A stretch of 64,000 nt of DNA, taken from NCBI GenBank assembly GCA_964035575.1, contig OZ037833.1, forward strand, positions 1 to 64,000, given 5' to 3'. The stretch's first letter is position 1, and each line of letters begins with the position of its first letter. Shown in pieces: positions 32,973-44,894 of this stretch. The position numbers and the translations under genes are program-made. Source of the DNA: Rhynchopus sp. YZ270_cl-10. Taxonomy: Eukaryota > Euglenozoa > Diplonemea > Diplonemida > Diplonemidae. The notes under the pieces were generated by a model that was not told where the DNA came from, ran no database searches, and saw only the letters and a list, made by a program, of their open reading frames with translations.

Positions 32973-33640
32973 CTACGTTGCGTTATCTGGCTGGTGGTTG
33001 GTGCGGGTTTGCGGGTTCGCGGGTGCGCGGGTTTGCGGGTTCTAGGTTGCGTTATCCGGCTGGTGTGGTGGTGCGGGTGCGCGGGGTTCGGGCAGTGTTA
33101 TCTGGTTGGTGTGGTTGATAGGGTTCTCGGGGTTCGGGCACGTTATCTGGTTCTAGGTTGCGTTATCTGGCTGGTGGTTGGTGCGGGTTTGCGGGTTAGC
33201 GGGTGCGCGGGTTTGCGGGTTCTAGGTTGCGTTATCTGGCTGGTGTGGTGGTGCGGGTGCGCGGGGTTCGGGCAGCGTTATCCGGCTGGTGTGGTGGTGC
33301 GGGTGCGCGGGGTTCGGGCAGCGTTATCCGGCTGGTGTGGTGGTGCGGGTGCGCGGGGGTCGGGCAACGTTATCTGGCTGGTGTGGTTGATAGGGTTCTT
33401 GGGGTTCGGGCACGTTATCTGGTTCTAGGTTGCGTTATCTGGCTGGTGGTTGGTGCGGGTTTGCGGGTTCGCGGGTGCGCGGGTTTGCGGGTTCTAGGTT
33501 GCGTTATCCGGCTGGTGTGGTTGTGCGGGTGCGCGGGGTTCAGGCAACGTTATCTGGTTGGTGTGGTTGATAAGCTGGCTGGTGGGTGCAGGTGTGCGGG
33601 AATCTGCAGGTTCTAGGTTGCGTTATCTGGTTGGTGTGGT
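32973..33640 (+). repeat. GC-rich minisatellite
   Basis: Imperfect tandem repeats of about 45-50 bp and longer composites built from GTTATCTGGCTGGTGTGG, GGTGCGGGTGCGCGGGGTTC and TTGCGGGTTCTAGGTTGCG. Some segments include TTTGCGGG, the word of the big satellite. Open frames across it (VVRVRGVRA and similar) are repeat artefacts. Confidence 0.85.
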
Positions 33641-33795
33641 TTTTCGTTGCACCTGCCGCCTCCGTTGGTGCTTTGTGGGTGGGCATAAGTGGCCATGTGT
33701 TGTTGACCATGCTTCCCTGCTGAGAGATATTGTATTTTTTCTTGGTATGCTGTTTATACTGTTTATACTGTTTTCTATACTTTACTTTTCTGTAC

Positions 33796-34152
33796 TGTGT
33801 GCTGTGTGTTCTGTGAAAACTGTGTGTGGGACCCAAAATACCTGTAAAAGTCTGTATATGAGGTTCTTGGGGTTTGGGCTAAAGTGGTTTGTGTTGTGTA
33901 CTATACTTCCCTGCTGACAGAGGGTGTACTGTGTACTGTGTACTGTGTACTGTGTACTGTGTACTGTGTACTGTGTACTGTGTACTGTGTACTGTGTACT
34001 GTGTACTGTGTACTGTGTACTGTGTACTGTGTACTGTGTACTGTGTACTGTGTACTGTGTACTGTGTACTGTGTACTGTGTACTGTGTACTGTGTACTGT
34101 GTAGGACTGCCCTCAGAATATGTTTTCCTTGGTCAGAGGCTCCATACAGGTG

Positions 34153-34158
<6 letters not shown>
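33796..34158. repeat. Left long direct repeat flanking the LINE pair
   Basis: 363 bp running from TGTGTGCTGTGTG to CAGGTGAAAGGT, nearly identical to 46057-46412 apart from one unit of the internal 7-mer. It abuts the poly(T) that is the 3' tail of element B, exactly where a target-site duplication should lie. Confidence 0.93.
33924..34104. repeat. (GTGTACT)n microsatellite, left copy
   Basis: About 26 copies of a 7-mer inside the left direct repeat. All frames are open, giving VYCVLCT patterns. The right direct repeat carries the same tract with about one unit fewer. Confidence 0.95.
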
Positions 34159-34205
<47 letters not shown>

Positions 34206-34206
<1 letters not shown>

Positions 34207-34843
34207 GGTGTTGTTCAACTTAGCCCTAGGCTCGCTTTTTTTTTATCTACATCCAGTGACAGAGGGGGTACTTACTAGTCAAGCGAGTATGTAAACAGCT
34301 AGATGTCCAGACAAGGGCACTTTACTATTGTACTGGCAAGACAGTGCCTGAAAACACAGTTAGTGGCACTAAAATAGAAAGCATCTGGGACAACTACAAC
34401 CAACACTTCCCTGCAAATAAGCAAAAGGGTCGTATGTGAGTGCAATTTTTCCCAAAAGGAAAAGGGGAGGGGATGGGACGGGAGGGTTGCTCTGTCTACC
34501 GGTGTAGTTTTATTTTGCTTTGTCTTGGGGAGGGGAGGGGAGGAGAAGGAGGGGATTGAGTGAGCCGTTTCCTCTGTAACACACAAACAAATAAATAGTG
34601 GAGCACACTCTAGGGTGGCTACACTAATACAACCAAGTTTTCAAATAAAAAGGAAGTTCCATAATCTTTTTAGTAGTTTTCTTTTTGGTGAAAATTTTTG
34701 AGAACTTCTGTAAGTGTGACCTGACCCGACTGACTGACACCAAAGGGGAAAACAACAATAACGCACAACAAAATCAACAACAACAATGGTGGGTCTCGTG
34801 CTTACCTGTGGTGGTTTTGAAAAATGAAAAATTTAAATTGACC
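34206..34843 (-). repeat. 3' region of element B shared with element A
   Basis: Nearly identical to 38199-38776, ending on the minus strand in CTAAGTTGAACAACACC and then poly(A). Element B has about 54 bp (34590-34645) absent from A, bounded by short AAATAAA direct repeats. Both contain CCACAG-GTAAGCACG, a good match to a splice donor. Confidence 0.92.
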
Positions 34844-35241
34844 TTCACAAGGTAAAAATGAAAAACTAAAAGAGTGAAAAAAGAAACTCAAAGGACAAGA
34901 GTTCTGTACAAACTCTACTCTACTGCACAATCTATAAAAGTGGCCCAATGGCTCCTGATGCCACTGGCCTGGCTCTTAGACAGGTCTTACTCCGAGACTG
35001 CCCTCTACCCTCGTCCAAGGGCTAAGGGCCGTCGCTGGGGTAGACCCGTCCTAGCCAGCAGCCAACCAAAAATATTAACAAAAAGGAAGGGGGGCGGAAA
35101 GGGGGGAAAGGGGGGGCAAACCCCAAAGGATGAAAAGAACAAAAAACACAAAATAAAAAGGGTTAAAAATAAACATGGGGCAAACTGTCATTCTCTACAC
35201 GCTTCTACACACACACTCTCACCCTCTAACTCTCTAACTCT
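34844..35241 (-). other. Element B-specific 3' untranslated stretch
   Basis: About 400 bp between the shared 3' region and the stop codon of the OTU protein, with G-rich runs around 35087-35118 on the plus strand. I see no gene here; it has no counterpart in element A. Confidence 0.6.
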
Positions 35242-38152
35242 CTAATTCTTTTTATTCCCCTTTTTCCCCTTCCTTCCTCCGCTCTGTCTCCCCTTCTGTC
35301 CACCACCGCGACCATTGCGCCCTCTCTGCACCTCCTGGGGCGAGAGCACATGCTGCGTCGCTTGTGCCACTGCGTCGGTGAACACGTTCGACGTGTTGGA
35401 CCTACCCTGAGCTGCATGGCGCTGGGGTCCTTTGGGAGCTGGGGAAGGAGCAGGTTGGGCGGAGGAGGTTGCATTGCCACGGCCTGCCGATGAGGAGGAG
35501 GAAGAAGTGGAGACTGCAGGTTGGGCGATGGAGGTTGTAGTGCCACGGCCTGCAGAGGTGGAGGAAGAAGAAGAAGAAGAAGAAGAGGAGGCTTGAGGTT
35601 GTCGGCCTATTCCCTCTCGAGCCGCTCGTGCCTCATTCTCCCTCCTTGTACTCTCCGCTGCAAAGGCCTGCCCCCTACTGCTCCGGTTGTCCGTCAGGGC
35701 ATGCAACGTCGACTTTGCCTTGCACTTTTCCTGAACCGACCACTCATGCAAACCCACCACCTTCATCACCTCATACCACTGAGTGAAAGTAGCGGTAGAG
35801 AGGGGGAGTGACAACAAGGGTCTGCCATCCTGTTTCTCTCCCTGACGGTAGTGGAACAGGGAGATCCACTTCGTCACAGAAGAAGGCACCGGCGACCCCA
35901 TGGTGAGGCACGGGAAAAGACCCCCCCTCTCCGTCCGCTCCTCCTCCGTCCACATCCAAGCCTCGCTCTGCGCCCTCAGCAATTCCCTCACCCTCGCTTG
36001 CTTCTTCTGGTCAGGGATGCCTTCCACTGACAGAGAATGCGAGCGATCCGCCCCCTCCATCGCGGTGTCGAGGTCCTCCTCCTGCTCCTGCTCATCATCA
36101 TCCATCTCCTCCACCTTCACACGCACCTCGGTGTCTGCCGCCTCGGCCTGTCGCCCCACCTCCTCCTCCAGCTGATCCCGAGAAGGGGTTCCCCAGCTGA
36201 CCCTGCCTTCCCGAACGACGATGACCGCGCTGGTCTTGCCCCAGGTGTCGCAGTATCCGGCCTCCCCTGCTATCTTCCTAACCGCCTGACGGGCGACCAC
36301 CGACTCCGGGCAATCACCGTCCCCCTCCCCGTTCCCACTCCACGGCTGCTGTGTCGCCCAGCAGTACAGGAACTCGCCCGGGCACGGAGAAGCACCTTGA
36401 GGACCAAAGAGAGCCATCCAGTCGCCGACACAGTCAGGTTCGAGTCCTTCAGGGTCGTCGCCCACCGCTCTCCGCACCGCATGGCAGGGGAGGAATAGCC
36501 GCCCTTCGCACACCACCCCAAAGCACCGCCCGTATGCCACCATGCGTTCTGCCTCCAGCTGTCGGGAGAGGTTCACCGCCGTCAACAACAGAGTGGTCGC
36601 CTTCTGCTCCGACTCATGCTTAGCTGCGATGGCGTAATGCCTCTCGCAGCGTTGCCTGTCATACTCCGCCCGGAGCGACTCTCCTGCTTCGGGGTGCCGA
36701 TCGCAGTCTTCCAAGTACTGCGCATGCATCTTCTTCGCGTCCTCTGCGAGTTCCCGCTTGTGCCTGGCGGTCAGCTCCTCCACACGATGCCTGTCCGCCG
36801 CCTTCGCCTGGTCCAGACGCACATTCTGTTCCTCCAGGAAACGACTCAACTCCTGCTGGCGGTCGCCAAAAGTGCCCCGAAGCGCGGCCAAATCCGGTCC
36901 CCACGACCGACGATGCTCCCGCCGTACCTCCAGGGCTTGCTGCCACGCGTCCGACGCACGCTGCAACGCTTCCTTCTTCTCCTGGTCCGCCTTTTGTTGT
37001 TGCTGCTTCTGCTGTTTCCGTTGCTTCTCGTGCTTCTGCTGCTTCTGTTCTGCCTGCTGCCCCTCTTCGCCCATTAAACATTGAACATTCGAGTGCAAAA
37101 AAGACAGGGCACTGAAATATTCCGCCCTGCCAATTTGCGACAGAGGGCAGTGCTTGGACCCCTGAGCGCAGTGCAGACATGCCAAGCCACCACACGTGTG
37201 ACAGCAGAAGTGTGCGTCCGACGCATCGAAGAGCTTGCTGCATTGTTCGCACTGCAGGAAAGTGTTCGACGCCTCCGCCTCCCTCGCTCCCACAAAAGCC
37301 ATGGGGCGCTCTGACTGGCACTCCCCCTTACCACCTGTGGCCTCAAAAGACAGGATGTGCTGCTGCAGAGCCGGGTCCATGGTGAGGGGCTCGTAGTGTC
37401 CCGGGATACTGCCGGATCCATCTGCCGCATCCTGATCACCCGAGTGGAGGAGAAGGACCACTGCCTTAGGCCGTTTTCTTGGCACCATCAGAGAAGGGCG
37501 GGCGAACTCGTTGAGGATGACCACAGATACCTCAAGAGCCTCCCCTGCCCCCGCCACTGCAATGGCATCCGCCCACGTACGCTGGTCTCCTCTGTCCCCA
37601 CTCGTCATCAGCCGCTGCCAGACCCCAAAATTAGGGACAGCCGCACTCGACAGATCAGCGCGGCCCTGGACCTTCTTCACTGCCGCCTGGCGCAGACCCT
37701 CCACCGTCAAATCCGTGCGCCCGGTGGCGAAGAGCAAAGCCTCAAAAGCACAGTCCCCCGCCACAAACGACCAAGTCACCTTCGAGGCTCCCAGCTTGGC
37801 CGCCTGCTCCGTCGCCCGAGGCCTCTGCGCTGCCGGGCACTCACGCAAAAACTCCCACTCACGCACCACATCGAGACCAGGCCCTTCCGGAATCACGGTG
37901 GCCGAATCGAACCTCCCGGTCCGCTTCCTCGGTGGCTCCACGTGGTCCGGCTTCACGTCCCTCTTGCGCTTCCCCTGCTGCTCCTCCGTTCGGTCTGCAG
38001 GACGACTCATATCGTCGTCAGGGTTCGCATCGTCACAGAGAGGTTCCACGGCCCCTGCACTGCGGCGTCCAAACCGGTCCATGTCCTCTGCAGACGGTGC
38101 CACATCTACCTCCACACACGGCTCCCGCTTCAGGGTGGCAATCCCTACACAC

Positions 38153-38154
<2 letters not shown>
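35242..38154 (-). CDS. OTU protease, zinc-cluster and coiled-coil protein of element B
   Basis: 970 residues. After an acidic/basic N-terminus with a nuclear-signal-like KRKRD, an OTU-type cysteine protease spans about residues 120-255: GDCAFEAL (Asp, Cys) near 133 and GHYEPL (His) near 252. Residues 300-337 hold a Cys/His cluster (CEQCSKLF, HFCCHTCGGLACLHC, HCPLSQ) resembling a RING, B-box or similar zinc fold. Residues 360-560 are a long charged, Gln/Lys-rich coiled coil. The region at about 560-840 is globular with no family I recognise. The C-terminus is Ser-rich, then Gly/Arg/Lys-rich (RGRNGRGGGQKGRQ), which suits RNA binding. An ORF1-like RNA-packaging protein that also edits ubiquitin marks is a reasonable inference. 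Minus-strand G+C and codon use match element A. Confidence 0.85.
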
Positions 38155-38198
<44 letters not shown>

Positions 38199-38199
<1 letters not shown>

Positions 38200-38776
38200 G
38201 TGTTGTTCAACTTAGCCCTAGGCTCGCTTTTTTTATCTACATCCAGTGACAGAGGGGGTACTTACTAGTCAAGCGAGTATGTAAACAGCTAGATGTCCAG
38301 ACAAGGGCACTTTACTATTGTACTGGCAAGACAGTGCCTGAAAACACAGTTAGTGGCACTAAAATAGAAAGCATCTGGGACAACTACAACCAACACTTCC
38401 CTGCAAATAAGCAAAAGGGTCGTATGTGAGTGCAATTTTTCCCAAAAGGAAAAGGGGAGGGGATGGGACGGGAGGGTTGCTCTGTCTACCGGTGTAGTTT
38501 TATTTTGCTTTGTCTTGGAGAGGGGAGGGGAGGAGAAGGAGGGGATTGAGTGAGCCGTTTCCTCTGTAACACACAAACAAATAAAAAGGAAGTTCCATAA
38601 TCTTTTTAGTAGTTTTCTTTTTGGTGAAAATTTTTGAGAACTTCAGTAAGTGTGACCTGACCCGACTGACTGACACCCAAAGGGGAAAACAACAATAACG
38701 CACAACAAAATCAACAACAACAATGGTGGGTCTCGTGCTTACCTGTGGTGGTTTTGAAAAATGAAAAATGAAATTG
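38199..38776 (-). repeat. 3' region of element A shared with element B
   Basis: Matches 34206-34843 with few differences. The stop codon at 38711 lies inside this shared block, so the last residues of the element A protein (FKTTTGKHETHHCCC) are encoded by sequence that is untranslated in element B. Confidence 0.92.
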
Positions 38777-41700
38777 ACCTACACACATAGCACCCCGCTC
38801 CAGAAAGGAAGATGCGACCTTTTTCTGGTACGCCACCGCAATGCTCTCCCGGATGCGCAACTCTGCCGACCCTGTTAGGTGCGACGTCTGTCCCGTCGTC
38901 AGGCCTCCAAGCTGCGCAATCAAGAGGTTCGCCTCGTCGCCTGCACCCCCGAAGGCTTCAAACACAATAGGGGAGAACTTGGTGTTGATCTTGTTCAAAT
39001 CCCGCTCGTGCTTCTCCCGTTTGACCTGGCCCTGGTTCTTCGCCGACCAGCCCACAAACTTCGAGGCCCCTGTTCTGTAGGAAGGCAAGGTGGGGCACAC
39101 GTGGGTGATGTCCAAACAACGAGGTCCATTTTCCGCCACTCCTACTGGGAGGTAGACATCGCCTGGCCGCTTCTTAGACTCCAACTCCACTCGCACGGTC
39201 TCCTCCAAAGCAGGGTCCAAGCCCGCCCCTTGAGCCGCTCTGTACACCGAATCCCGCAAGGCGTTGTGGCGGGCGACGCGGTGTTTGGAGTAGGGGCAGC
39301 CAAAGGTGTGGTCGCCAAAGGAGTCCATGACAACCCTTTTCTGCCCCCCCTGACATGCCGAGCAAGTCGTTCCCTCCGCATGGATGGCCACCCCTAGTCG
39401 GAAACGGGTCACAACCGCAAAATCCGCTGAAGACATCTGGTTCCTTGCTGAGGGTGTCGCCGTGAGGTACGTCCCGGAAAGCGGCAGGAGAAGGGACTTC
39501 ATCCGTGCTCGGTCTCGCATGCAGAGCTGTTGCATCAACTTGTCTGCCTGGGCGTCAATCACCGCAGATGACAGACTCTGCTGCTCCAGGATCTTCTTCG
39601 GCTGGGCCCTGTCCACGTGAAACGCCACCGGTACCCTGGAGTTGTACTCCTCAGCTGCGCTGTTCCATCTCTCCTCATCCCAGGTGAAGGCAGGGTCCAA
39701 GGCCTGCGACAGTTGCAGGTTCCCTGACTGAGAGGCGAGGGACGCAGCCGTCCGATGGTCCACTGTGCGACGGATACCCAGCCCCCCAAGCGCCACAGGA
39801 AGCGCCGCCTGCGCCCTTGCCAACTCCGGCAGCGCCCCATCCGGGTCATGCAGAAGCGCAGCCAGGCACCTGTCGATCAGGTCGTCAAAAGCCGTCAGGT
39901 ACTCCGCGCACTGTGGGATCCCCCGCATGTAGAACACCATGCGGCAGTAGCCTTCGCAGTATCTCAGTACGTAGAAGGCTGCCTGGGAGTCCCCGAGGTC
40001 CACAAGGGCTTCCAGGTTGCGGCGGGAATCGTCCACCTTCCGGGCCATGTACTCCTCGCAGAATGCCGCAGACCCAATGGGGATGCCCAAGAAATCGAAC
40101 CCATCCACATCCAACAGCCGGAACCCGCCTTCACCCATGGCGTCCTGTCCACCCTCGGTCAACGTGAACCCCACCGCCTTGAGCTCCTCCGTGGAGACGC
40201 CACCAGTGGAGATGAGCTCACACTTGTTCGCGTTCACCTCCAACCCCAGTTCGGAGCTACGAGTGCGCAGAACCTGGTACGCCTCAAAAACCGCCTTAGG
40301 GGACCCCCGCAGAGAGCCGTCATCGAGGTACCACAAAGTCCCATCCAGGCCTGGGTGCCCCTTCAGCTCTAGCGCCATCTGGTGGATGGTCAGGGAGAAG
40401 AGAAGCGGGCCCAAGGGATCTCCTTGTTGAGCTCCGCGCTGTGACCTTATGGTATCTCCACCATAAAACAGGCTGGAGGGCTCCAGGTAACACCATCGCA
40501 CCCATGGGGCCAGCTCGGGGAGGTTCGCGTCGACCGCTCTTAGCATCGACAGGCGGTCTACGCAGTTGAACGCGTTACGGTAGTCAATTTTCAAAATGAC
40601 TTTACCTTTTCCGCGGTTGCGCACGGCGTACTGCGAGATAACATCAGTCGCCACTGCCGCCCCCCTTGCCGTTGCCGCCCCCACCTGGTTCCCTCGAAGA
40701 AGAAGCGTCCTAGCAGGCACCCGCACTCGCGCCGACAGAATCTTTCCCACCAGTCTGCGGAGAGTGTCCCCAACCGCAATCGGTCGCACGTCCTCCTCCA
40801 GGCCCGGCCCCTTTGCAGGCTTCCGGAGAGCCACCAAGTTAGCGCCGGCGAAGAACTCAGCCACCTCCACTGGAGCATTTCCTCGTGCCAAAGACGTCAA
40901 CACTGCGGCCAGCGCTGCCAAAGTGCCCTTAGCCCGCCTCTGTAGGCAAAGTGTACGAAGGTGCGCGCCCGTCACGTTCGAGGGACCCGCCGCCGATGAC
41001 TTCGGCATGCTCCGCAGGGCCTTCATCACCTCCACCACTGTCACCGGTGGGACCTCCTGAGGCTGGGGCCAATCCGCCTGCTCCAGGGCCTTGGAGTCGG
41101 CAGCGGCTGGGTGCTTCGTCTGAAGCTTTTCCATCGTCGCCGGTGTCTGTGGGGCGAGGCCGTCGCTGGTAGCGCAAGACATGGCCTGGCTCGGGAGTCC
41201 TGCTCTCGCTTTGGCGATGGTGCGCTTCCGTTTCCCTTCGTCAGTGTCTTCATCCGACCACCCAGAGGGCCTTGGCTTCCGCTCCTCTACCGTTTGCTCC
41301 CACAGGGCGACATACTGGCCAGCCTTCCAAGCCTCCAAGTCCTTCCCCCAGGTGCTCGTCAAACGTCGCTCCTGGTCCTTGCCCCCTCGTTCTGTCCGTG
41401 TCCGGTGCAACACTGTGAAGAACAGTGCAAGGCGCTTCCAGGCCACCTCGTCCTGGTACTCCAGGATGTCCATGAGGACCCTCAGGAAGAGCTCGCTGTA
41501 CAGCTGTAGGTGTTTGTCTGGGCACCCGCCCTTCAGCTGGATCCTGGTGGTCCCCATGACTTCAAAGGAGGGGAGGTCATCCTGATCTGTCAGCATTCCT
41601 CGACTGGAGGGAGACGGAGCGGTGAAGCCTTCTTCGCCAAAGTGCACCGTACAGGTGTTGCAGACCTCCTTGCTCTGCGGCAATAGCATGTCGCACTGAT

Positions 41701-44700
41701 CGTTCGCACAGCGCGACATGCCCAAGTGGCCCAACAGCTCGTCGGGGATGTACGCCCCATCGGCCTGGTGGCGACGCATGTGCTGCAGCAAGCCCTTACG
41801 AGACAGGCCCCCGACCGCATCACTCGAAGACAAAATTCCCGCTCTGCATCCATCAAAGGGGCAGAACACCCGATCCGCATTGATGTGTCCCAGCTTGGTA
41901 GCCAGGGGGGCGGTGGTGGTGGTGTTGGTGGGGATGATGCCATCCAAATGCGCTGTGTCCAGCACTGCCTGCCGAGCCTCCTTCCTCATCTTCTCTGCCA
42001 TCCCCTCCTTGGTCTTCCCCACCTCCGGGACAAGCTCCACTGCCTCAAAGTGAGAGTCACAGAGAGCGATGACGACCGTGGGAAGTTTCGCTTGGAAGCT
42101 CTCCGCGTACGACTTGGCGACTCTTTTGCTACCAGGGGTGATGCGCACGAGGGGGTTCTCTTCCGATGCCTGCACCACCACGATGTTGATGCGGGATGCT
42201 GTCGCGGTGAGCTGAAGCCCCAAGTGGTTGAGGTGGGCCTCGCCGGTCACACCATTGGCAAACTCCGTCATGGCCTCCTGCGACCCCAGCACCTGCACCA
42301 GGCGGTTCGACACCTCCACTGCTGTGTCATATAGCTGCTTGCGCATTGCCCTCACGTCCGGCTGCGTGTCGTGGTCCCAGAGGTGTAGTGCCACATAACC
42401 ACAATCATTAGTAGACACGTTGGGGATGCGTTTAGCTCCAAACTTCGCCAGAGTCGCGTCCACAGACACCGCCTGCTCTGTATACGCAGGAGCGTTCACG
42501 TTTGCGCACCCACCGGTCAACGCAAACGGGGACAAGCTTACCGGGTGCTCCGGATCAGCAGGGGCAGGGCGCAGGTCCCAGGGCGTCACCGCTCGCCACA
42601 ACAACGACAGCAAGACCAGTAGGGACACCGCCAGCATGCCAAATGCCATCCCGATCCTACGAGTCCACCTGCGTGCTGCCACACGGCGCACCTCCAAGAG
42701 AAGAACCCAGCCAAGTGGGCGCGCGACGCCGACCAGTGCCACAAAACCCGCCAAACAACCACCTGCGGACCATGCAACCCACACCCACTCGGCTGCACGC
42801 ACCGACAACTGACCCACCCCCATCACACTGGCTCTCACCAAGCTGGCAGCCACTCGGATCCCTCCGGTCCATCGGTGCACTCGCTCGCTCGCCCCTTCCA
42901 GCCACCGCCACCCCCTGCGTGCGCGGCACAGTCCCCGCAGCAGACCCACCCCCAGCACCTCCGCGTCCCGAAACAGCGCACAACCCAAAGCATGTGGCGC
43001 TGACCTCCCAAGCTCAGACCCCACAAAAACCAGAACCCAGATGGCCACACACTGCAAAGCACCTCTCAACGCATCGGCGACCCTGATCCTGCGGAAAACT
43101 GGGTGCGCTGTCGGGGAGGGCGGACGATTGCAGGGCGCCTTGCGCCGACGGAGCCTGCCCGCCTGTGACTTGGTCCAGTTCAAGGACCGGTGTCCTCGTC
43201 GCGTCCTCCTGGTCCTCCTGCCCACCAGCCACAAAATGAGATGACTGAGGGTAGGGGCGCGTCTGTCCTTCCACAGATCCAGGACCGCGAACGACACAAA
43301 CACTCCCCACTCAGGTGCCTCGGCTACCCAGCAGGGGTCAGGCTGACGCAAGGAGGTGAAGACCTCCCAGAGGTTGCACCACCAGTCGAACCAAAACTCT
43401 ATCTGTGCACACCCCTTTTGCCACACCCGCATCATCACACAGCCACTCTGTCCTTCTCGCCCCGCAAGGCTGACCCCGAACACCAGCATACCTCGCTCAC
43501 CACCCCCTAGGTTGTTGTCGCTGATGTTGTTGCTGCGTCTGCTGTTGATGTTGGTGCTGCTGTTGGACCTGCTGTTGGAACTGCTGCTGCAGAAGTCTTT
43601 GGAACTGCAGTTGAAACTGCTGTTGTGCCTGCTGTTGGAACTGCTGCTGGAACTGCTTTTGGAGACGCTGTTGGAACCGCTGCTGCAGAAGTCTGTGGAA
43701 CTGCTGTTGAAACTGCTGTTAAGCCTACTGTTGGAACTGCTGTTGGACCTGCCGTTAGAGCTGCTGCCGCAGAAGTCCTTGCTGATGAAACTGCTGTTGT
43801 GCCTGTTGCTGGAACTGCTTTTGGAAACGCTGTTGGAACTGCTGCTGCAGAAGCCATTGGAACTGCTGTTGAAACTGCTGTTGTTGAGCCTGCTGTTGGA
43901 ACTGCTGATGGACCTGCCGTTGGAGCTGCTGCCGCAGAAGTCCTTGCTGATGAAACTGCTGTTGTGCCTGCTGTTGTGCCTGTTGCTGGAACTGCTTTTG
44001 GAAACGCTGTTGGAACTGCTGCTGCAGAAGCCATTGGAACTGCTGTTGAAACTGCTGTTGTTGTGCCTGCTGTTGGAACTGCTGCTGGACCTGCTGTTGG
44101 AACCGCTGCTGCAGAAGTCTGTGGAACTGCTGTTGAAACTGCTGTTAAGCCTACTGTTGGAACTGCTGTTGGACCTGCCGTTAGAGCTGCTGCCGCAGAA
44201 GTCCTTGCTGTTGAAACTGCTGTTGTTGAGCCTGCTGTTGGAACTGCTGATGGACCTGCCGTTGGAGCTGCTGCTGCAGAAGTCTTTGGAACTGCAGTTG
44301 AAACTGCTGTTGTGCCTGCTGTTGGAACTGCTGCTGGAACTGCTTTTGGAAACGCTCGTGGAACTGCTGCTGCAGAAGCCGTTGGAACTGCTGTTTAAAC
44401 TGCTGTTGTGCCTGCTGTTGGAACTGCTGTTGGACCTGCTGTTGGAACCGCTGCTGCAGAAGCCTTTGGAACTGCTGGTGAAAAAGCTGTAGAGCCTGCT
44501 GTTGGAACTGCTGCTGTAAAGGCCTTTGGAACTGCTGCTGCTGCACACCAGGGGTGATACTGGGACCCCACCCAGGACTCCGAAGATTTCGTTTTTGCTG
44601 CTATCACAGTTGCAGCCACTGATGTGGTTGGGCATACATTGCCTCTTTTTGGGGATATCATGGGGGGAAGGGGGGTGTGGGTTGTTATGACAACAGTTCT

Positions 44701-44853
44701 TTGCTTTGTTGCCTCCACACACGTTTTTGTTGCTGCTATCAAAGCTGCAGCTGCTTGGGTTGTTGGGCTCAAGAGGCCTCTTTTTGGGGTAAAAAAGGGG
44801 GGGAAGGGGGCTCCTGCTACTGCTGTTGATGCAGCTTAAGTTGTTGCTCCTGT

Positions 44854-44894
<41 letters not shown>

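Larger units (their letters stand above)
34158..38155 (-). mobile_element. LINE-type element B (no reverse transcriptase)
   Basis: Read on the minus strand: a 970-codon frame starting at the very 5' edge, a unique 3' stretch (35241-34844), a 3' region shared with element A, and a tail of about 48 A (T at 34158-34205). It encodes no reverse transcriptase or endonuclease, so it could be a non-autonomous partner mobilised by element A through the shared 3' end. The absence of any 5' leader before the ATG suggests 5' truncation or an RNA start very close to it. Confidence 0.85.

Noticed and set aside
37750-42410. Ulp1-type protease, as in NeSL elements
   Set aside because: The order Asp-Cys near the start and His about 120 residues later, with GDC and HF/HY context, fits OTU better than Ulp1, where His precedes Cys.
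43625-44398. Plus-strand Ala/Val/Thr-rich frame of 257 codons
   Set aside because: It is the complementary reading of the diverged repeats in LINE-type element A.
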